64,000 nucleotides of DNA from Bog-375 sp049587755. GTDB lineage: Bacteria > Acidobacteriota > Terriglobia > Bryobacterales > Bryobacteraceae. The stretch lies in contig JBAVEN010000003.1 in NCBI GenBank assembly GCA_049587755.1, forward strand, positions 1 through 64,000. Direction: 5' to 3'. A program made the translations under genes and the position numbers. Shown piece after piece: positions 35,139 through 43,826 of the stretch. The notes under the pieces are model-generated. The model did no database searches, had not been told where the DNA came from, and worked only from the letters and a program-made list of their open reading frames with translations. Each line of letters begins with the position of its first letter. Position 1 is the first letter of the stretch.

Positions 35139-37364
35139 TCATTCAGGCGGTTCGTTTTTGCGGCCGGATTTGACGATCCAGTTACGGAACATGGCGGTGT
35201 AGCCGCGGGCTTCGGGATCGGCGCGCAATTGTTCGAGCGAGAAGCGCATTTTGCGGCACCAGTTGGGGTATTGCCAGGTGGTGCCGGGAAGGTTCTGCTG
35301 CTCGGTTTCCTTGGTAAGATCCTCCTGGTTGATGGCCAGCAGTTGAGAGGGTGTTAAGGCGAGGAAGCCGACGATGGCGTTGTGCAGCTCGCCGGAGAGC
35401 ACCGGGTAATCCTGAGCGCGGCGGGGCGAATCGGGCGGCAGCAGTTCGAGATCGAACAGCATGTTGAGCATCTTCTGCTTCTCTTCGAGGCGCGCGCGAG
35501 ACTGCGCTTCGAATCCGGCCTGGTTGATCATGCCGGCGGCGCGGCGGGCGGCAAGGTCGGCGCCGATCCAGAAGCCTGCCAGCGTCGGGAGGTCGTGCGT
35601 AGTGGAAGAAACCAGCGCTTGCTGTGGGTATTCCTGGTAGCGGCGGAACTCGCCGCGTCTGTTTTTCTCGAAGTAGAACAGGCGGTAGCTGAGCACGCCG
35701 AATTTCTCAAGCGTTTCCCGGATGCCCTGTTCCACGGTGCCCAGATCTTCTCCGACGATCACCACACGGTTGCGCACGCTCTCGAGCGCCAGAACACGGA
35801 GGAGATCGAGCGAGACTTCCCTGACGTAGGCGCCATGCGCTGCGTCGGAGCCATCGGGGATCCAGTACAGCCGGAACAGGCGCATCACGTGATCCATGCG
35901 TAGAGCGCCGCCGTAGCGCACATTGTGGCGGATGGTTTCGGCGAAGAGCCGGTAGCCATTGGCGCGGTGGACTTCGGCGATGGGCGGCGGGAAGCCCCAG
36001 TCCTGGCCCGCAAGGGCGAAATCGTCGGGCGGCGAACCGACGCTGCAGCCGAAGGCGTAGAAGGGGCGGTGGGCCCACAGATCGGACCCGAAACGGTCGG
36101 TGGCGAGAGCAAGATCGTGGTAGAGGCCGATCGACATCTTGCGGCCGCGCGCATGCTGTTGGGCGTGTTCGAGTTGCAAGCCGATCTGCCACTGCAGATA
36201 CTGATAAAACATGACTGAGCGCCAGTGTTTTTGACGGAACGCGCGGGTGGCGTCCGAATCAGGTTCGCGATATTCGGGCGGCCAGTCGGTCCAGACCCAC
36301 ACGCTGGGATCTCGGCCGTGCAGCCACTCATCGAGCGCGCAATAGAGGGCAAACCTTTCGAGCAGATCGCCTTCGCGCGCGCAGAATTCACGGAACTGGG
36401 CAGCGCGCTGCGAGCCGGCGCGCCATTCGCGCAGAAACTCGGCGAACATGAGCCTGAGAAAGCGCAGCTTGAGCGCGGCCACACCTTCGTATTCGACGAA
36501 CGGAGCTTCGCGAAGGCGGCGGATTTCGGCTTCCACGGCCGCGGAGGCGCGCAACTGCTGGGCGCGCGCGGAGTGGAGAAAATCCTCGCTTCCTTCGACG
36601 TCGAGGTAAATGAAATTCTGGTAGAAGATGCAGTTCGGCAGGTAAGGGCTGGTGTTAAAGGGGCGGCGGTTGTGAATGGCGTGCAGGGGGTTGAGGCTGA
36701 CGAAGCTGGCTTCCAGATCGTCCGCCACCCAATCGATCACGCCCAACAGGTCGCGGAAATCTCCGCATCCCCAGTTCCGCGCGGAGCGGACGCCGTACAG
36801 GCTTACGGCGACTCCGGCGGGGCAGCGGCCGGCGACCGGCAGGTGATCGTTCCAGGCGCGCTCGGGAGTTACGATGTAGCGGGTTTCCGCCTGCGCCGTG
36901 CCGATGGCCGCTGTCACCTGGTGATAACCCAGTGGCAGCGCCACCGGCAGGCGGGCCAGCTTCCGGGCCCAGGTTTGCCCGTCGATCTCAGCGGATGCGG
37001 ATACGGGCAGGTCCGCCAATTGGAGATGGAACGCCATCTCTCCGCCGTCCTCCCGATGGATGGCTACGTGCGCCACCGTGTCGGGGCAATCGGCCGGAAC
37101 GTTGAGAGGCAGTTCTGTTTCCGCGGCGACGGTCACCACAACCGCGGGCGGCAGCAGTTGCTGCCATTCGGCACGGGCGCGGCGGGCGAGCGCTTGTTCG
37201 AGTTCGGCGGCGCTGCCGGCTTCGACGCCCCGGGCTCGCAGGAGGGCTTGCTTGGCTTCCAGCGTGATTTCGTGCTTGTTGCCCCAGATATCCCAAAAGT
37301 ACGGCTCGATGCCATACAGGGAGGCGGCGCGGTCCAGCAACTGCTCGAAGGTCTCAGACGGCAT
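35139..37364 (-). CDS. malQ: 4-alpha-glucanotransferase (amylomaltase, GH77)
   Basis: 741 aa from the ATG at 37362-37364. An N-terminal extension (about 1-170) of the E. coli-MalQ/plant DPE2-like type precedes the GH77 barrel. The barrel carries GVRSARNWGCGDFRDLLGVI, PLHAIHNRRPFNTSPYLP, GLYHDLALATDRFGSDLWAH (nucleophile Asp), VIVGEDLGTVEQGI (acid/base Glu) and SSTTHDLPTLAGFW. It transfers maltosyl/glucan segments in maltodextrin and glycogen metabolism. It is divergent from nuoB, with about 65 bp between the two starts. Confidence 0.94.
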   Translation of the reverse strand: MPSETFEQLLDRAASLYGIEPYFWDIWGNKHEITLEAKQALLRARGVEAGSAAELEQALARRARAEWQQLLPPAVVVTVAAETELPLNVPADCPDTVAHVAIHREDGGEMAFHLQLADLPVSASAEIDGQTWARKLARLPVALPLGYHQVTAAIGTAQAETRYIVTPERAWNDHLPVAGRCPAGVAVSLYGVRSARNWGCGDFRDLLGVIDWVADDLEASFVSLNPLHAIHNRRPFNTSPYLPNCIFYQNFIYLDVEGSEDFLHSARAQQLRASAAVEAEIRRLREAPFVEYEGVAALKLRFLRLMFAEFLREWRAGSQRAAQFREFCAREGDLLERFALYCALDEWLHGRDPSVWVWTDWPPEYREPDSDATRAFRQKHWRSVMFYQYLQWQIGLQLEHAQQHARGRKMSIGLYHDLALATDRFGSDLWAHRPFYAFGCSVGSPPDDFALAGQDWGFPPPIAEVHRANGYRLFAETIRHNVRYGGALRMDHVMRLFRLYWIPDGSDAAHGAYVREVSLDLLRVLALESVRNRVVIVGEDLGTVEQGIRETLEKFGVLSYRLFYFEKNRRGEFRRYQEYPQQALVSSTTHDLPTLAGFWIGADLAARRAAGMINQAGFEAQSRARLEEKQKMLNMLFDLELLPPDSPRRAQDYPVLSGELHNAIVGFLALTPSQLLAINQEDLTKETEQQNLPGTTWQYPNWCRKMRFSLEQLRADPEARGYTAMFRNWIVKSGRKNEPPE

Positions 37365-37429
37365 CGGGTGGGTAAACTTCGATTCTACAAGAGCGCCGCC
37401 GGCCATGCGAAAATGGAAGAGGAGAAGAC

Positions 37430-37984
37430 ATGGAAAAGCCCTTAGCCAGCGGCCCTGCGGACCTGTTCGCGCGCCTCGACGACTATACGTTTTCGAATAG
37501 CGCCGCCGCGGCTTCCGAGGGCATCCTCCTCACCACGCTCGACAAGGCGGTGAACTGGGCACGCAAGAATTCCATCTGGCCCATGTCGTTCGGCTTGGCG
37601 TGCTGCGCCATCGAGATGATGTCGATGAGCGCTTCGCGCTTCGATATCGCCCGCTTCGGCGCGGAAGTGTTTCGCGGATCGCCCCGGCAATCCGACCTGA
37701 TCATCATCGCCGGCCGGGTCTCGAACAAGATGGCGCCGGTGATTCGCCACTTGTATCAGCAGATGCCCGAGCCGAAATGGGCCATCTCGATGGGCGCCTG
37801 CGCCACTTCCACCGGGGTGTTCCACAATTACGCGCTGATCCCAGTCAACCAGGTGATTCCGATCGACGTATTCGTGCCCGGATGCCCGCCGCGTCCGGAG
37901 CAGTTGATTTACGCGCTGCTCCTGTTGCAGCAAAAGATCCAGGATCAGAGCGGCACGGTAAAACAGGTTCTCAATCTGGCGTAA
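37430..37984 (+). CDS. nuoB: NADH-quinone oxidoreductase subunit B (orphan locus)
   Basis: 184-aa complex-I subunit carrying cluster N2. All four ligands are present: Cys58-Cys59 (LACCAIE), Cys124 (GACATS) and Cys152 (PGCPPRPE). FGAEVFRGSPRQSDLIIIAG is the hallmark sequence. It is encoded alone here, without nuoA or nuoC-D on either side, so it is either a second copy or this lineage has a split complex I operon. A good GGAGAAG Shine-Dalgarno-like stretch precedes the ATG. Confidence 0.94.
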   Translation: MEKPLASGPADLFARLDDYTFSNSAAAASEGILLTTLDKAVNWARKNSIWPMSFGLACCAIEMMSMSASRFDIARFGAEVFRGSPRQSDLIIIAGRVSNKMAPVIRHLYQQMPEPKWAISMGACATSTGVFHNYALIPVNQVIPIDVFVPGCPPRPEQLIYALLLLQQKIQDQSGTVKQVLNLA

Positions 37985-38087
37985 CGCCGGCGCGAGGGCA
38001 AAGCGCGGGAAAACAAACCGATTGCACCGGGGTTCCGGTTTGACCTAGAATCTCTGTGGGGATTGCGGAGATTGCTCCGCCTGCGGT

Positions 38088-38510
38088 ATGACGACTTCCG
38101 TTAAAGCTGAGTACGCGCTGCAAGCGATTCTGGACCTGGCGTCGCAGAAGCCTGGCGAGCCGGTGAAGATCGCGGACATTGCGCGGCGGCGGAAGATTCC
38201 ACAGAAGTTCCTGGAGTTGATCCTGGTGGGCTTGAAGCAGGCGGGGTTCGTGGAGTCACGGCGCGGGGCGGAGGGTGGGTACCTGTTGGCGCGGCCGGCG
38301 GATTCGATCACGGTGGGCGAAGTGATACGCTCGGTGGATGGCCCGCCGGAGGGCAAGGGGCGCCGGACGAAGCCGGAGACGCCGTTCACGGACATGTGGA
38401 AGCAGGTGGATATGGCGGTGGCGGCCATCATCGACCACACCAGTATCGCGGAAGTGCTGCGCGACTGGGCGGACAGACAGAACAAGCACGTATTGAACTG
38501 GGAGATCTGA
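38088..38510 (+). CDS. Rrf2-family regulator, CymR-like
   Basis: 140-aa winged-helix regulator (KAEYALQAILDLASQKPGEP, IPQKFLELILVGLKQAGFVESRRG with GYLLARPA). It contains no cysteine at all, so it cannot bind an Fe-S cluster like IscR or NsrR. This is the arrangement of CymR, the cysteine-metabolism regulator that senses through a complex with CysK. It is directly followed by cysK with the stop TGA abutting the GTG start, so coupling and feedback control of cysteine synthesis are likely. Confidence 0.9.
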   Translation: MTTSVKAEYALQAILDLASQKPGEPVKIADIARRRKIPQKFLELILVGLKQAGFVESRRGAEGGYLLARPADSITVGEVIRSVDGPPEGKGRRTKPETPFTDMWKQVDMAVAAIIDHTSIAEVLRDWADRQNKHVLNWEI

Positions 38511-39470
38511 GTGCGGGTTTACGAAGACAATTCATTGAGCATTGGGCGCACCCCTTTGGTGCGGTTGAACAGGGTGACGGAGGGCGCCCGCGCGACGGTG
38601 CTGGCCAAGATCGAAGGGCGCAACCCAGCCTATTCGGTGAAGTGCCGCATCGGCGCGTCCATGGTGTGGGACGCGGAGAAGCGGGGCGTGCTGAAGCCAG
38701 GCAAGCACTTGATCGAGCCGACCAGCGGCAACACCGGCATCGCGCTAGCTTATGTGGCGGCGGCGCGAGGCTATCCGATCACGCTGACCATGCCCTCCAC
38801 GATGTCGGCGGAGCGGCGCAAGGTGCTGCGGGTGCTGGGAGCGAACCTGGTGCTGACGGACGGCGCAGGCGGCATGGCGGGGGCGATTGCCAAGGCTGAG
38901 GAGATCCGTGCGTCCGATCCCGGGCGCTACGTGCTGCTGCAGCAGTTCCAGAACCCGGCGAATCCGGCGATCCATTTTGAGACCACGGGCCCGGAGATTT
39001 GGGACGACACCGACGGTGCGATCGACGTGCTGGTGTCCGGCATCGGCACCGGCGGCACCATTACCGGCGTTTCGCGCTACATTAAGCAGGCGAAGGGCAA
39101 GAAAATTACTGCCGTGGGGGTTGAGCCGGCGGCGAGCCCGGTGATCACGCAGAAGCTGGCCGGGCAGCCCCTGAAACCCGGGCCGCACAAGATCCAGGGC
39201 CTCGGTGCCGGGTTCATACCGGGCACGCTCGATCTCAGCGTGGTGGACCGGGTGGAGCTGATCAGCAACGAAGAGTCGATTGAGATGGCGAAACGGCTGG
39301 CAAAGGAAGAAGGCATCTTGGCCGGCATTTCGTGCGGCGCCGCGGCGGCCGTGGCGGTGCGCCTAGCGAAGCTGCCGGAATTCGCGGGCAAAACGATTGT
39401 CGCCGTGCTGCCGGACGCCGCGGAGCGCTATTTGACCTCAGTGCTGTTCGAAGGGATGTTCGAAGAGTAG
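38511..39470 (+). CDS. cysK: Cysteine synthase A
   Basis: 319-aa PLP enzyme making cysteine from O-acetylserine and sulfide. The Schiff-base Lys44 lies in NPAYSVKCRIG, the substrate-binding loop is TSGNTG (71-76), and GTGGTITGVSRYI binds the PLP phosphate. The length and the C-terminal GILAGISCGAAAAVAVRLA are normal. The start is GTG immediately after the Rrf2 stop; there is no ATG nearby. It may act as the partner of the CymR-like regulator as well as an enzyme. Confidence 0.96.
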   Translation: MRVYEDNSLSIGRTPLVRLNRVTEGARATVLAKIEGRNPAYSVKCRIGASMVWDAEKRGVLKPGKHLIEPTSGNTGIALAYVAAARGYPITLTMPSTMSAERRKVLRVLGANLVLTDGAGGMAGAIAKAEEIRASDPGRYVLLQQFQNPANPAIHFETTGPEIWDDTDGAIDVLVSGIGTGGTITGVSRYIKQAKGKKITAVGVEPAASPVITQKLAGQPLKPGPHKIQGLGAGFIPGTLDLSVVDRVELISNEESIEMAKRLAKEEGILAGISCGAAAAVAVRLAKLPEFAGKTIVAVLPDAAERYLTSVLFEGMFEE

Positions 39471-39571
39471 ACGGGGCCGAAGTCTTGCGCGGGAGGTTGC
39501 CGCTTTTCGCGGAGTTGGCGCGAAATGCGGAACACGCGTATCCGACGAGTGAAGATGTCTGTTTACCTGCT

Positions 39572-42205
39572 TCACTCTTCCCGCATGAGTTTGGATGGCT
39601 CGACGGCCAGCGCTCGCCGGGCTGGAATGGCGGACGCTGCCATGCCGAGCAGTGCCATCGTCAGCACCGCGCCCCCCACCACGACGGGATCGCTCGGATT
39701 CGCCTGATATACAATCTGCCCCAGCAGGCGGCTGGCGAAGATCCCCGCTAGCAGACCCACCACCGATCCCACGCCGAGCAGCACCATGGGCCGCCCTACC
39801 GCCGCGCTCATCACGTGCGTCCGGCGCGCGCCCAATGCCACGCGGATGCCCAGCTCCTTCATCCGCCGGCTCACGCTGTAAGCCGCCATGCCGAAGATGC
39901 CCGTCACGGCCAGCATCGCCGACAGCAGGCCCATCACGCCCAGTGCCACTGTCGCCGCCCGTGCCGGGAGCAGCTCATCATCCAGCGAATCGGACCAGCT
40001 CTCGACCGTGATTGGCACATCCGGCTCGACGCCTCTCAGCGTGTGTGCGAGCGCCGCCGCCATCTCATTAGGCGCCCGCCGCGACCGCACCACGAAGACC
40101 GCTTCGCTGTCCTCGCTTTGCGATAACGGCGGATACACCACGGGTTGCGGAGACTCTGCCAGGTCGTGGTACTTGCCGTCCTCCGCCACGCCCACCACTT
40201 CCGTCAGGTTGCCCGACAAAATGAAGTGCTGTCCGATCGCGGGCGTCTCGCCCCACATTTTGCGCGCGAAAGTTTCGTTCACGATCGCCACATACGGCGT
40301 CTCTGCGATGTCATGCCAGGAGACATCGCGCCCGCCCAGCAGCCGGGTGCCGGCCGCCTCGAGGTATCCCGGCGACACCGGAAACACGTACGGCGCCAGC
40401 ACGGAATTGTTCAGCTTGAACTCGGTCGTCCCCGGCCGGAAAATCGGAATCCCATGCATCCCGCCGGTAAAGGGCGTGCGGCTCACCGTACCCACGGCCG
40501 TCACGCCGGGGATGCTCCGCATCGCCTCAATGATCGCTTTCTTGAGCTCCACGTTGCCTGCCTGTCCCACCTGGCTCAGGTCCAGGCCGGCTAGCATCGC
40601 GCCCTGCGGCTGGAAGCCCAGAGGTGTGTGCAACGCGCGCACCATGCCGCGGACCGCCACCAGCGAGGCCGTTACCAGCAGCATGCAGATTGCGATTTGA
40701 ACGCCCAACAGCAGGTCACGCAGGGCAAACCGCCCGAAGTGCATTCGATCCGCCGGTCCGTCCTTCATCATCTGCAACGGAGTGCTCTGCCACGCGTGCC
40801 GTGCCGGAACCGTCCCAAAGAGCAGCGCGCTTCCCAGTGTCAATGCCAGCCCTGCGAGGTAGACACGCGCATCCAGGCCTGCCGCCAGATGCGCCTCTGC
40901 CGCGGGAGGCCACCGGTTCAGCACGCCCAGCAGCAGCCGCGCACCCGCCAGCCCCGCTGCTCCACCCATCAGCGATACCATCGCCGCCTCGGTCAGCAGT
41001 TGCCTCACCAGCCGCCGTCGGCTCGACCCCAGGGCCACGCGGAGCGCCAGTTCCCGGCTGCGATCCGCCACGCGCGCCGCAAACAAACTAGCCAGGTTGG
41101 CGCATGCGGCCGCCAGCACCAGCAGCGCGAGCACGGTCACGCCGTAAAGAAATCCGCGAATGACTTCACCGTCGTCTCCCCAGAGTCCCGGATGGATCAG
41201 CCGCAGCGGCTGTCCATCGTCGGTCTCCGGATACTCCTTCGCCAGCTCGGCCGAAATCGCGTTCAGATTTTCCGTCGCCTGCTGCGGCGTCATGCCCGGC
41301 TTCAGGCGGCCAATCACGGTGACATCTATGGATGTCCGGCTATATAGGTAATCCGACCCCTCCATCACCATGGGCATCCAATAGTCCGGCCAGACAAACC
41401 GCTCCGTGCCGTGGAACGGTGCCGGCGCCACGCCAACCACGGTAAACGGATGCTTGTCGAGTTCCACGGTGGTCCCGACTACGCCGAGATCGGCATTAAA
41501 TGCGCTTCGCCACAGAGCATCGCTCAACACCACATACGGCGCTGAATCCGGGCCATGCTCGTCCCCCGCGTGAAAGAACCGTCCTGCCTCCGGCTGCACT
41601 CCGAGCAGATCGAAATAATTGCCGGTGACCGCATCGCCGTGGATACTCCGCACCGCGTTCCGCCAGAGCAGTCTCACATGAGAGTATCCATAAATCCCGG
41701 CCATCCCGCTGAAGGCGGTGTTGCGCCGCCGAAAATCCTCAAACGCGGGATACGACGTAGTCAGCAGCCGTCCGCTCATCCACTGCTTATGGCGAATCTG
41801 ATACAGGCTCTGTGGGTCGCTCACATCGAGCGGATGCAGCAGGACCGCATTCAGCACTCCGAAGACGACGATGTTTGCGCCAATCCCCAGCATCAGAGTG
41901 AGTAAGGCTACGACCGTGAACGCGGGAGACTTGCGAAGCACGCGTAGCGCATAACGAACATCCAGCAGCAGGTTTTCCACGAATGGCAGGCCCTCTTCGG
42001 CGTGGTAGTCCTCCCGAACCGCCTCCACCGCGCCGAACTTCAGGCGGGCGTGGCGGCGGGCTTCCCCGGGAGTCATGCCGGCGCGGATATTCTTTTCAGT
42101 TTGGGCCGCTATGTGCGATTCCATCTCTTCTCTCAGCCGTTCGTCGCCGCGGCGCCGGGTCGTGAAGTTGAGAAGGCGCGTGAACAACCGATTCAGGGCT
42201 CTCAT
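39572..42205 (-). CDS. ADOP-family ABC permease (second copy)
   Basis: 877 aa, same architecture as the copy at 182-2800: an N-terminal charged domain ending at FGAVEAVREDYHAEEGL, first membrane/periplasmic module (HPLDVSDPQSLYQIRHKQW), FtsX block near ARVADRSRELALRVALGSSR, second module, and a C-terminal FtsX block with SVSRRMKELGIRVALGARRT. The ATG (42203-42205) overlaps the PadR stop by 4 nt. The two ADOPs share the layout but differ in sequence, so they are likely paralogues of the usual acidobacterial expansion, not a recent duplication. Confidence 0.9.
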   Translation of the reverse strand: MRALNRLFTRLLNFTTRRRGDERLREEMESHIAAQTEKNIRAGMTPGEARRHARLKFGAVEAVREDYHAEEGLPFVENLLLDVRYALRVLRKSPAFTVVALLTLMLGIGANIVVFGVLNAVLLHPLDVSDPQSLYQIRHKQWMSGRLLTTSYPAFEDFRRRNTAFSGMAGIYGYSHVRLLWRNAVRSIHGDAVTGNYFDLLGVQPEAGRFFHAGDEHGPDSAPYVVLSDALWRSAFNADLGVVGTTVELDKHPFTVVGVAPAPFHGTERFVWPDYWMPMVMEGSDYLYSRTSIDVTVIGRLKPGMTPQQATENLNAISAELAKEYPETDDGQPLRLIHPGLWGDDGEVIRGFLYGVTVLALLVLAAACANLASLFAARVADRSRELALRVALGSSRRRLVRQLLTEAAMVSLMGGAAGLAGARLLLGVLNRWPPAAEAHLAAGLDARVYLAGLALTLGSALLFGTVPARHAWQSTPLQMMKDGPADRMHFGRFALRDLLLGVQIAICMLLVTASLVAVRGMVRALHTPLGFQPQGAMLAGLDLSQVGQAGNVELKKAIIEAMRSIPGVTAVGTVSRTPFTGGMHGIPIFRPGTTEFKLNNSVLAPYVFPVSPGYLEAAGTRLLGGRDVSWHDIAETPYVAIVNETFARKMWGETPAIGQHFILSGNLTEVVGVAEDGKYHDLAESPQPVVYPPLSQSEDSEAVFVVRSRRAPNEMAAALAHTLRGVEPDVPITVESWSDSLDDELLPARAATVALGVMGLLSAMLAVTGIFGMAAYSVSRRMKELGIRVALGARRTHVMSAAVGRPMVLLGVGSVVGLLAGIFASRLLGQIVYQANPSDPVVVGGAVLTMALLGMAASAIPARRALAVEPSKLMREE

Positions 42206-42549
42206 GCCAGATCCTTCGCTCTCACTCCAAAGAAGCGCGTGATGATCGCCGCTGTCTGCTCCCAATCGCGTTTTTCGGCTTCCAGTAATTTGTGTCCCGC
42301 ACGCGTCAGCCGATAGAAACGCGCCCGGCGGTTGTTCTCCGAGGAGGCCCACTCCGACGCAATCGCCCCTTCCTGTTCCAGCCTGAGCAGGACGGGATAA
42401 AGCGTGCCCTGATTCACCGAGAGCAAGTCGCCGCTAATCTGTTCGATGCGCCGGGCGATGCCATACCCGTGCAGCGCTCCCAGCACGTCGAGGGTCTTCA
42501 GCACCATCAGGGCCAGCGTTCCTTGCTGGACATCTCTTTTCTGTTTCAT
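42202..42549 (-). CDS. PadR-family transcriptional regulator
   Basis: 115-aa winged-helix repressor for the coupled ADOP gene. LALMVLKTLDVLGALHGYGI, NQGTLYPVLLRLEQEGAIAS and NNRRARFYRLTRAGHKLL are the family motifs. The C-terminal helix carries a Trp/aromatic residue. The likely operator upstream is weaker than that of the other PadR gene: CGTCC-CGCA-GGACG at 42557-42570, 8 bp before the start codon. Confidence 0.93.
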   Translation of the reverse strand: MKQKRDVQQGTLALMVLKTLDVLGALHGYGIARRIEQISGDLLSVNQGTLYPVLLRLEQEGAIASEWASSENNRRARFYRLTRAGHKLLEAEKRDWEQTAAIITRFFGVRAKDLA

Positions 42550-42556
42550 CGGGTTT

Positions 42557-42570
42557 CGTCCCGCAGGACG
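42557..42570. promoter_or_regulatory. Possible PadR operator (second copy)
   Basis: Inverted repeat CGTCCCGCAGGACG, arms 5 bp with a CGCA spacer, 7 bp in front of the padR start codon on the minus strand. It does not share sequence with the operator at 3149-3168. Position is right but the arms are short, so chance is possible. Confidence 0.35.
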
Positions 42571-42705
42571 GTCATTTGGCTTACCAACATGAGGATGCCA
42601 CAGTTCTATTGGGAAAGCAACAGGTAATCCCGGGCGCTCTGGATTCTCACCTCATTCGGAGCGGATCCTAGTATGCCGACCGCCTACAGCAATTGGGCTC
42701 CGGCG

Positions 42706-43734
42706 TTAGCTCATGCGCCGGGGCGGCTGCAGCAGGCGCCGCGGCAGCTTCGAAAGATAGGTCAGCCGTTCCACCAACGGCAGCAAGCGGCGCACGGTGT
42801 GGCCGTGCAGAATGAGGCTGCCGACTACCAGCGCCGGGTGAGGGATGGTGGTGCAGCAGCGCGAACACACATCGACTTCGCCGCCGCGGCCGGAGGCGTG
42901 GAGCCGCCGCATACGCTCCATCTCCGCGGAGTTCCAGATGTTCACCAGCGATTGATCCGCGAGATTTGCCAGCGGCGCGCCGTCCAGCATATAGCTCTGG
43001 CAGCACGGGTACACGTCGCCGTTCTGCTTGACGTACAGTGGGCCGCGCCACAGGTAATGGCAGGGGTGCTTCCAGTCTTCCGCGGCGTGGCCGGCGTCGG
43101 GACGCATCAGGTTGGTCTCGTCTTCCTTGATACGCACCTGGTCCACGCCGGGAAGCGCGCTCCAGAAAGCCAGAAAATCGCCGACCTCTCCGGCGTTGCC
43201 CTCCATCGACACCATCTGCACCACCACCTGCAGCTTGGATCGCCGCTCGTGCTTCAGGCGGGCGAAACGCACAAAGTTATCGCGCACTTTTTCGAACTTG
43301 GCGCCCTTGCGGTAAAACTCGAAGGTCTCTTTCTTGGCGCCGTCGAAGCTGAGCGTAATCTCATCGAGCGACGAATCGAGCACGCGCGCCGCGAGGCGTT
43401 CGTCGAGAAACGTGCCGTTGGTCGAAAGCAGCGTCGCGATGCTATGGCGGTGGCAATACTCGATGCGGTCGAAGATGTGCGGGTCCATGAACGGCTCGCC
43501 GAGGCCGATCAGCATCATGTGCTCGGCCGAATCGGCGGATTCGCGTACCAGGCGATCGAAGATCGCGTCCGCCATGTCGGCCTTGGGTTGTGCGTGGTTC
43601 TCCCGCGGGCACATGGGGCAGTAGAGGTTGCATTTGGCCGTGGTCTCGACGATGTATTCGACCGGCAGCGCCCGCAGCGTGGTCCGCCGCCGCAGATAGC
43701 CCCACAAAAGCTTTGTCCGGTTCCAAGCCCGCAT
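42706..43734 (-). CDS. Radical SAM/SPASM domain protein
   Basis: 342 aa. The radical SAM cluster motif CNLYCPMC has Cys35, Cys39 and Cys42, and is followed by GLGEPFMDPHIFDRIEYC (GGE-like motif). The C-terminal SPASM/Fe-S domain has CHYLWRGPLYV, GDVYPCCQ and DVCSRCC. Homologues modify peptides or act in cell-surface modification; the substrate is unknown. It is transcribed away from the TIGR01777 gene from a TACAAT box 8 nt before its ATG. Confidence 0.88.
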   Translation of the reverse strand: MRAWNRTKLLWGYLRRRTTLRALPVEYIVETTAKCNLYCPMCPRENHAQPKADMADAIFDRLVRESADSAEHMMLIGLGEPFMDPHIFDRIEYCHRHSIATLLSTNGTFLDERLAARVLDSSLDEITLSFDGAKKETFEFYRKGAKFEKVRDNFVRFARLKHERRSKLQVVVQMVSMEGNAGEVGDFLAFWSALPGVDQVRIKEDETNLMRPDAGHAAEDWKHPCHYLWRGPLYVKQNGDVYPCCQSYMLDGAPLANLADQSLVNIWNSAEMERMRRLHASGRGGEVDVCSRCCTTIPHPALVVGSLILHGHTVRRLLPLVERLTYLSKLPRRLLQPPRRMS

Positions 43735-43742
43735 GAGCTTTT

Positions 43743-43748
43743 ATTGTA
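43743..43748 (-). promoter_or_regulatory. -10 box (TACAAT) of the radical SAM gene
   Basis: On the minus strand TACAAT ends 8 nt before the ATG at 43732-43734; no Shine-Dalgarno intervenes. This repeats the leaderless layout of the PfkB gene. Confidence 0.4.
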
Positions 43749-43826
43749 TCCGGCGGGTGGTGGGAAGGGCTTTAGGCGGCTTTGCGACGCTGCCGCTGCA
43801 GGCGCAATACACTGGAACCTGAAGCC

